Positions 7,192 through 10,828 of a stretch of 10,828 nt of DNA are shown piece by piece. Within the stretch, counting starts at the first letter, position 1. Each line of letters begins with the position of its first letter. The notes below the pieces were generated by a model. It made no database searches. It worked only from the letters and a program-made list of their open reading frames with translations, and was not told where the DNA came from. The position numbers and the translations under genes are program-made. Origin of the DNA: Verrucomicrobiota bacterium (GTDB taxonomy: Bacteria; Verrucomicrobiota; Verrucomicrobiia; Chthoniobacterales; UBA10450); NCBI GenBank assembly GCA_003219115.1, contig QHPN01000212.1:1-10828 (forward strand), read 5' to 3'.

Positions 7192-8185
7192 CGGGACTTT
7201 TCGTCTCCATTAAATTGAGCAGCTTTGTGTTGAATTCCAACGCCGCATTGCTGCCGAGGCTCTTGAGTTTCTGGTCCATCGCTGCCACTTCGATCAACCG
7301 CGCCAGATCGCGGCCCGGCCGCACCGGAATGGTGACGTGCGGCACTTTGATGTCCAAAATTTCGTAAAACTCGCGATCCAGCCCGGTGCGGTCCACTTCC
7401 TCGGTGTCGCTCCAATCCTTCAAGGTCACCACCAAATCGAGCCGCTTCTCCACCCGGATCGCGCCGATGCCGAAAACGGAAGCGACATTGATGATTCCGA
7501 TCCCGCGCACTTCCATGTGATATCGGGTGAGCTGCGGCGCCGTCGCCATCAACTCGCGGCCTTCCAGCGAAGTGATCCGGGTCACGTCATCAGCGACCAG
7601 GCTATATCCGCGCTCGATTAACTGCAGGACACTCTCGCTCTTGCCGATGCCGCTTACTCCGCGAATGAGAACGCCGATGCCGAGAATATCCACCGTGCTG
7701 CCGAATTCGGTCACGGTCGGAGAGAAATCGACTTCCAGCGCAATGGTGGCCGCGTTGATGAATTTCATCGTGATCATCGGAGTGCGAAAAACTGCGATCT
7801 CCTCATTCTGCGCCACCGTCATCAGTGCGTCGTCGAGATGCGCGCCACGGGAAATCACCACGCACGGGATTTTTTGTTCGCACAAGGCGCGGAAGCGTTT
7901 GACCCGCAATTTGGGCGAAAGACTTTTCAGGTACGTGTTCTCCGCCGCGCCCAGAACCTGAACCCGTTTCTCGGCGAAATAACTGAAGAACCCGCTTAGG
8001 GCGAGACCAGGGCGATTAATGGTTGGCTCGCGAATTTTTCGATGAAACCCAACGCGCGAGCCTTCCAACCGCAGCGCTAGTTTTTCGCCGTGGGTATTGA
8101 AAAAAGTTTCCACGGTAACGATCGGCACGCTTTTGCGTTGATCGCTCTCGGAAGTAATTGTTTGCGCAGTTGGGCCGTCCGTCAT
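7178..8185 (-). CDS. hprK: HPr kinase/phosphorylase
   Basis: A 335-residue cytoplasmic enzyme that phosphorylates HPr on serine with ATP or PPi and can reverse the reaction. The N-terminal domain runs to about residue 150. The C-terminal kinase domain has Walker A GVSGIGKS (176-183), LVADD (Asp200), HMEVRG (Glu225), VDRTGL (Arg266) and the signature VPHVTIPVRPGRDLARLIEVAAM. Aligning without gaps back from Walker A, the active-site His of B. subtilis HprK (HG before VDI) is Phe161 here (EFGSTVDILGIGVLI). The other catalytic residues are present. The start at ATG 8183 is preferred: upstream the frame remains open but only translates the palindromic repeats. ptsH follows with a 14-base overlap, the normal gene pair. 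The gene is otherwise intact. No strong Shine-Dalgarno is seen. Confidence 0.93.
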   Translation of the reverse strand: MTDGPTAQTITSESDQRKSVPIVTVETFFNTHGEKLALRLEGSRVGFHRKIREPTINRPGLALSGFFSYFAEKRVQVLGAAENTYLKSLSPKLRVKRFRALCEQKIPCVVISRGAHLDDALMTVAQNEEIAVFRTPMITMKFINAATIALEVDFSPTVTEFGSTVDILGIGVLIRGVSGIGKSESVLQLIERGYSLVADDVTRITSLEGRELMATAPQLTRYHMEVRGIGIINVASVFGIGAIRVEKRLDLVVTLKDWSDTEEVDRTGLDREFYEILDIKVPHVTIPVRPGRDLARLIEVAAMDQKLKSLGSNAALEFNTKLLNLMETKSPDGIA

Positions 8186-8260
8186 AACGGAACCAACGTT
8201 TAGCTTGTTGCGGGGCGAATTTCCACACCTGCGCGCGAATAATTCACGCCGTAGCTGTAG

Positions 8261-8279
8261 CGGCGGTCTATGACCGCCG
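8261..8279. repeat. Palindrome CGGCGGTC-TAT-GACCGCCG
   Basis: A perfect 8-bp stem with a 3-base loop, preceded by GTAGCTGTAG, just upstream of hprK. I recall the phrase 'GTAGCGGCGGTCTATGACCGCCG' as a frequent intergenic repeat in Verrucomicrobiota. It could equally act as a structured leader, but it lies immediately next to the larger composite palindrome and is more likely part of the same repeat cluster. Confidence 0.6.
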
Positions 8280-8291
8280 GACTCTTCCTCC

Positions 8292-8391
8292 GGGGAGCGC
8301 AGGCAGCTTGCCTGCAATCGTCGGCAGCTTGCCGACGATGTTGTGTTTGGCAAGCTGCCAAACACCGCAGGCAAGCTGCCATGCGCTCCCC
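8292..8391. repeat. 100-bp nested palindrome of four GGC-AGCTT-GCC modules
   Basis: Four hairpins follow each other. Module 1 is GCAGGC-AGCTT-GCCTGC (8299-8315). Module 2 is ATCGTCGGC-AGCTT-GCCGACGAT (8317-8339). Module 3 is GTGTTTGGC-AAGCT-GCCAAACAC (8343-8365). Module 4 is GCAGGCAAGCTGCC followed by ATGCGCTCCCC (8367-8391). Modules 3 and 4 are in reverse orientation (AAGCT is the complement of AGCTT). Modules 1 and 4, with their GGGGAGCGC flanks, form the outer arms of one long palindrome. The GGC-loop-GCC core is constant while each outer stem differs but stays self-complementary. It occupies the divergent gap between hprK and the protease. Confidence 0.88.
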
Positions 8392-8447
8392 ATTCCCCCA
8401 AAAAAAACGCCGCTCGCTTTCGTCCTCGAATCGGGTTCCTTAGCCCG

Positions 8448-10079
8448 ATGATTCATCGACGCCCCCGCGCCACTACCACCATATTCACACTTGTCCTTTC
8501 GCTGGTCTTTTACTCGTTGATTATGACTGGGTTCGGCGCCCCGGCCGAAACCAGCCCGCCTCCGGTTACACCGACGCCAGAAGTAAGACCCTCTCCCGCC
8601 AACGCCTCATCATCCACAGCGGCCACTCCATCCAAGGCGGTCGAAAACTCGGTCGTTAAAATCTTCGCCACCCTGCGTCAGCCTGATCCGACCAAACCGT
8701 GGACAAAAAAAGAGCCGGACGATATCACCGCCAGCGGGGTCGTGATCAGCGGCAAGCGCATTCTGACCAATGCCCATGTCGTGCAATACGCCAGCGAAGT
8801 GCAGGTCCAGGCCAACCAGGCCGGTGACAAACTTCCAGCCATTGTCAAAGCTGTCGGACCGGGAATCGATCTCGCTGTTCTCGAACTGGAAGACCAGAAA
8901 TTTTTCGATTCACACGCGCCGTTGCCGTTTCGAAAGTCGCTCCCGGATTCCAAGGACCCGGTCGTGGTTTACGGCTATCCGACTGGCGGGAGCAGTCTTT
9001 CCATTACCAAAGGAATTATCTCGCGGATTGAATTTACCAGTTACAGTCTTTCGGCGCTCGGTCTGCGCATCCAGATCGATGCCGCGATTAATCCCGGAAA
9101 CAGCGGCGGACCTGCGGTTGTTAACGACGAGATTGTCGGTCTCGCGTTTAGTCACCTGCAAATGGCGCAGAACATCGGCTACATCATTCCAGTAGAAGAG
9201 ATCGAGCTGTTCCTGCAAGATGTGACCGATGGTCGCTACGATGGCAAGCCAGTCATGTACGACGATCTGCAAACGCTGGAAAACCCGGCGCTGCGTTCTG
9301 ACCTGCACTTACCGGAATCATCGCAAGGCATGGTAGTCCACCGCCCCTTCGATTCGTCGCCCAACTATCCCCTGAAGGAATGGGACGTCATTACCAAGAT
9401 CGGCGATGTGCCGGTCGACGACGAAGGGATGATCAAGCTCGGAGATACTCTGCGGGTCCGGTTCGCTTACATGGTTCAGAAACTGGCGCAGAAGGACACG
9501 GTTCCGCTTACCATTTACCGGGGTGGAAAAGAATCGAAGATAAATCTGCCGGTGTTGCGACAGCGTCCCCTGGTAATTCCGGAGTTAAAAGGAGCGTATC
9601 CCTCTTACTTCGTTTATGGGCCGCTCGTCTTCTCCGAAGCGACGACGGACCTGGTCGCTCTCGCCCAGCGCAATCGCGAAATGGCGGCGCTGGTTGCGAT
9701 GCTGACTTATATCGGCAGCCCGCTCATTGGGAGAATTGGGGATAAACCGGCGTTTCCTGGTGAACGGCTCGTCGTCGTGCCCTGTCCATTTTTCCCACAT
9801 CGACTCTCCAAAGGATACGGCAACCCGTCGTGGCAGGTCCTAAAAACGGTGAATCATCAACCGATCAAGAACCTCACTCACCTGGTCGAGGTCCTGCGCG
9901 ATTTGAAAGATGAATTCGTCACCTTGGAGTTCAATACCCGAAGCAGTGGTGAGTCTATTGTCTTTCCCAGGGCCGAAATGGTCAGCGCCACCGAAAATAT
10001 TTTGAGCGACAACGGAGTGCGGTCGCAAGGCTCCGCCGATGTAATGACAATCTGGAATGCCAAGGGGACTAACAACTGA
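8448..10079 (+). CDS. HtrA/Deg-type trypsin-like serine protease with PDZ domains
   Basis: A 543-residue exported protease. The start at ATG 8448 gives an N-terminal basic patch (MIHRRPRATT) and a hydrophobic segment (IFTLVLSLVFYSLIMTG), acting as a signal peptide or anchor. A Pro/Thr/Ser-rich linker (about 33-62) follows. The trypsin-like domain has the triad His110 (ILTNAHVV), Asp141 (GIDLAVLELED) and Ser219 (NPGNSGGPAV). After it comes a PDZ-like domain (about 285-380, with GDVPVDDEGM and VPLTIYRGGKE), then a C-terminal part (about 390-520) ending in a second PDZ-like fold (LKTVNHQPIKNLTHLVEVL). The layout resembles plant Deg9/Deg10-like and bacterial Do-like proteases with an extra PDZ-C region, not canonical DegP. 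It probably degrades or senses misfolded proteins in the periplasm. The gene is intact and divergent from hprK. The frame is open upstream only through palindromic repeats. No Shine-Dalgarno is evident. Confidence 0.88.
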   Translation: MIHRRPRATTTIFTLVLSLVFYSLIMTGFGAPAETSPPPVTPTPEVRPSPANASSSTAATPSKAVENSVVKIFATLRQPDPTKPWTKKEPDDITASGVVISGKRILTNAHVVQYASEVQVQANQAGDKLPAIVKAVGPGIDLAVLELEDQKFFDSHAPLPFRKSLPDSKDPVVVYGYPTGGSSLSITKGIISRIEFTSYSLSALGLRIQIDAAINPGNSGGPAVVNDEIVGLAFSHLQMAQNIGYIIPVEEIELFLQDVTDGRYDGKPVMYDDLQTLENPALRSDLHLPESSQGMVVHRPFDSSPNYPLKEWDVITKIGDVPVDDEGMIKLGDTLRVRFAYMVQKLAQKDTVPLTIYRGGKESKINLPVLRQRPLVIPELKGAYPSYFVYGPLVFSEATTDLVALAQRNREMAALVAMLTYIGSPLIGRIGDKPAFPGERLVVVPCPFFPHRLSKGYGNPSWQVLKTVNHQPIKNLTHLVEVLRDLKDEFVTLEFNTRSSGESIVFPRAEMVSATENILSDNGVRSQGSADVMTIWNAKGTNN

Positions 10080-10128
10080 CCGCATGACCACGGATTTTTA
10101 AGAAAACGCCGAACACCGAATTAATTAC

Positions 10129-10177
10129 TGAATCCTGAACACTAAACCCTGAACTCTAAGCTCTAACTATGAACTCC
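10129..10177. repeat. Degenerate heptamer array, TGAACYC type (7 units)
   Basis: The units are TGAATCC, TGAACAC, TAAACCC, TGAACTC, TAAGCTC, TAACTAT and GAACTCC. The seven-base spacing is kept while individual bases vary. Confidence 0.7.
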
Positions 10178-10213
10178 GGCCTCCGACCTTCTAAAGTTCA
10201 ACTCTTCAACCCA

Positions 10214-10248
10214 TTCGGCGTTGGGTGTTGGACGTTCGGCGTTGGGCG
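10214..10248. repeat. Degenerate heptamer array, TTCGGCG/TTGGGYG type (5 units)
   Basis: The units are TTCGGCG, TTGGGTG, TTGGACG, TTCGGCG and TTGGGCG, in perfect seven-base register. Confidence 0.75.
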
Positions 10249-10302
10249 TTTTCTTCCTCGGCCCACTCTGGCTTCTCACTCCTCAACTCTTACCTCCCTG
10301 GT

Positions 10303-10336
10303 GCGCCGTAGTCCCGCGACTGCGGGACGAAGGCGG
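10303..10336. repeat. REP-like palindrome GCGCCGTAG-stem-GAAGGCGG, copy 1
   Basis: The flanks GCGCCGTA and GAAGGCGG enclose a 7-bp stem, GTCCCGC (10311-10317) and GCGGGAC (10322-10328), with loop GACT. Compare copy 2 at 10393. Confidence 0.7.
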
Positions 10337-10358
10337 CTCGCTTCTCATCCCGGCCTCA

Positions 10359-10386
10359 TTCGGTGTTCGGTGTTCGGCGTTCGATG
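10359..10386. repeat. Degenerate heptamer array, TTCGGTG type (4 units)
   Basis: The units are TTCGGTG, TTCGGTG, TTCGGCG and TTCGATG, close in sequence to the array at 10214. Confidence 0.75.
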
Positions 10387-10392
10387 CCTGCC

Positions 10393-10415
10393 GCGCCGTA
10401 GCTTCGCGAAGGCGG
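10393..10415. repeat. REP-like palindrome GCGCCGTAG-stem-GAAGGCGG, copy 2
   Basis: It has the same flanks as copy 1 (GCGCCGTAG and GAAGGCGG), but the stem is CTTCGCGAAG (10402-10411). It ends six bases before the ATG of the next gene, so it takes the place of any Shine-Dalgarno and would put a hairpin at the translation start. Confidence 0.65.
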
Positions 10416-10420
10416 GTTCG

Positions 10421-10828
10421 ATGTTTTCTTTCTTTGCCCTTTGCTCTTTCCCCTTTGCCGTTCTGTTATTACCCCTCAGCTTCGCTTCCGCCCAGGTCGA
10501 CGAAGCCCCCTACTTCGGCGACTGGGAAAATGATCGTGGCGATACGCTTCAGATCACGAGCGACAGCATCAAAGTAAACAACGAGAAACCGGTCCGCTAC
10601 GACGACATTACCGAAGACAGTGATGAGACCTTTTTTGTGCTGCAAATTAAGGACTCAAGTGGGTCGAGCTACTTCGGTGGCAACTTCCTTCGCATTACGT
10701 TCGGCAAAGATCCCGACCATTTCACCATGTCGATCTACAAAACTCTGCCCGATACGCTGAAACAGGAAAACGAAGTCAAACGCATCGAATGGTCCGCCCC
10801 AGCCGAGGAGAACGAGGAGGCCGACCAA
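10421..10828 (+). CDS. Secreted protein of unknown function, C-terminus cut by window edge
   Basis: From ATG 10421 the frame is open for 136 codons to the end of the window without a stop. Residues 1-24 form a signal peptide: hydrophobic FALCSFPFAVLLLPLSF, then ASA before QVDEAPYFGDWEN, a good signal peptidase I site. The mature part is acidic and strand-rich. GDWENDRGDTLQITSDSIKV looks like the opening of a small lipocalin-like beta-barrel ('G-x-W-E' start), and the visible end is Glu-rich (AEENEEAD). I do not recognise the family. The signal-peptide core is encoded by a heptamer tract (10433-10460). The base and codon character of the mature part resembles the neighbouring genes. The start is supported by the signal peptide and by the lack of a better upstream start, but no Shine-Dalgarno is seen. 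Confidence 0.75.
   Translation, partial: MFSFFALCSFPFAVLLLPLSFASAQVDEAPYFGDWENDRGDTLQITSDSIKVNNEKPVRYDDITEDSDETFFVLQIKDSSGSSYFGGNFLRITFGKDPDHFTMSIYKTLPDTLKQENEVKRIEWSAPAEENEEADQ
10433..10460 (+). repeat. Heptamer array inside the signal-peptide coding region (4 units)
   Basis: The units are TTTGCCC, TTTGCTC, TTTCCCC and TTTGCCG. Since 7 is not a multiple of 3, successive units are read in different frames, yet the result is the hydrophobic stretch FALCSFPFAV (residues 5-14). Confidence 0.75.

Larger units (their letters stand above)
10080..10420. other. Repeat-rich spacer after the protease
   Basis: This 341-bp gap contains heptamer tracts at 10129-10177, 10214-10248 and 10359-10386, and two REP-like palindromes (10303-10336 and 10393-10415). 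I see no supported gene. An open frame from 10221 is only a read-through of these repeats and an out-of-frame reading of the next gene. Confidence 0.6.

Noticed and set aside
8343..8447. Longer protease start at 8343
   Set aside because: The added residues come from the palindromic element; the ATG at 8448 begins a proper signal sequence.
10129..10386. CRISPR array
   Set aside because: Units are seven bases with no unique spacers, and there are no cas genes.
10221..10577. Plus-strand 118-residue frame
   Set aside because: It runs through heptamers and palindromes and overlaps the signal-peptide gene out of frame.

Overview
The window reads as a chromosomal segment of a soil-type Verrucomicrobiota (Spartobacteria/Chthoniobacterales-like). 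This placement is an inference. It rests on the HprK-HPr-EI set without sugar permeases, on the sequence style of the bifunctional nuclease and HprK, and on intergenic spacers packed with short palindromes and degenerate heptamer or 'CTCTGTG' repeats that I associate with that group. No 16S rRNA or other lineage marker is present.

Layout. Bases 1-216 are the 3' end of an alpha/beta hydrolase. Bases 217-1824 hold two decayed genes facing each other: an ACMSD-like amidohydrolase (+) and a two-TM potassium channel (-), each with several frame or nonsense lesions. Bases 1825-3770 (-) are speA, biosynthetic arginine decarboxylase, complete except for one short out-of-frame deletion. Bases 4229-4717 (+) are an intact DUF151 bifunctional nuclease, separated from speA by a 458-bp divergent gap that contains a 236-bp nested inverted repeat. 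Bases 4813-6539 (-) are ptsI (Enzyme I), again complete apart from one out-of-frame deletion in the HPr-binding helical domain. Bases 6880-7191 (-) are ptsH (HPr), overlapping the end of hprK (7178-8185, -). A divergent gap with a second nested palindrome leads to a secreted HtrA/Deg-type serine protease with PDZ domains (8448-10079, +). A spacer of heptamer tracts and palindromes follows. The last gene, a secreted protein of unknown function starting at 10421, runs off the end.

How the genes work together. HprK phosphorylates HPr on a serine, and EI phosphorylates HPr on a histidine from PEP. The usual phosphorylatable His and Ser of HPr are both present, but EI is frameshifted as sequenced. 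HprK has Phe where the family normally has an active-site His. No EII permease is visible, which fits a regulatory PTS or one in decay. The other genes have no obvious link to it.

The most unusual content is between the genes. There are two large composite palindromes, each built as modules followed by their mirror-image modules, both in divergent intergenic gaps. There is also a three-way-junction element between ptsH and ptsI, REP-like pairs with conserved flanks but swapped stems, and heptamer arrays, one of which encodes the hydrophobic core of a signal peptide.
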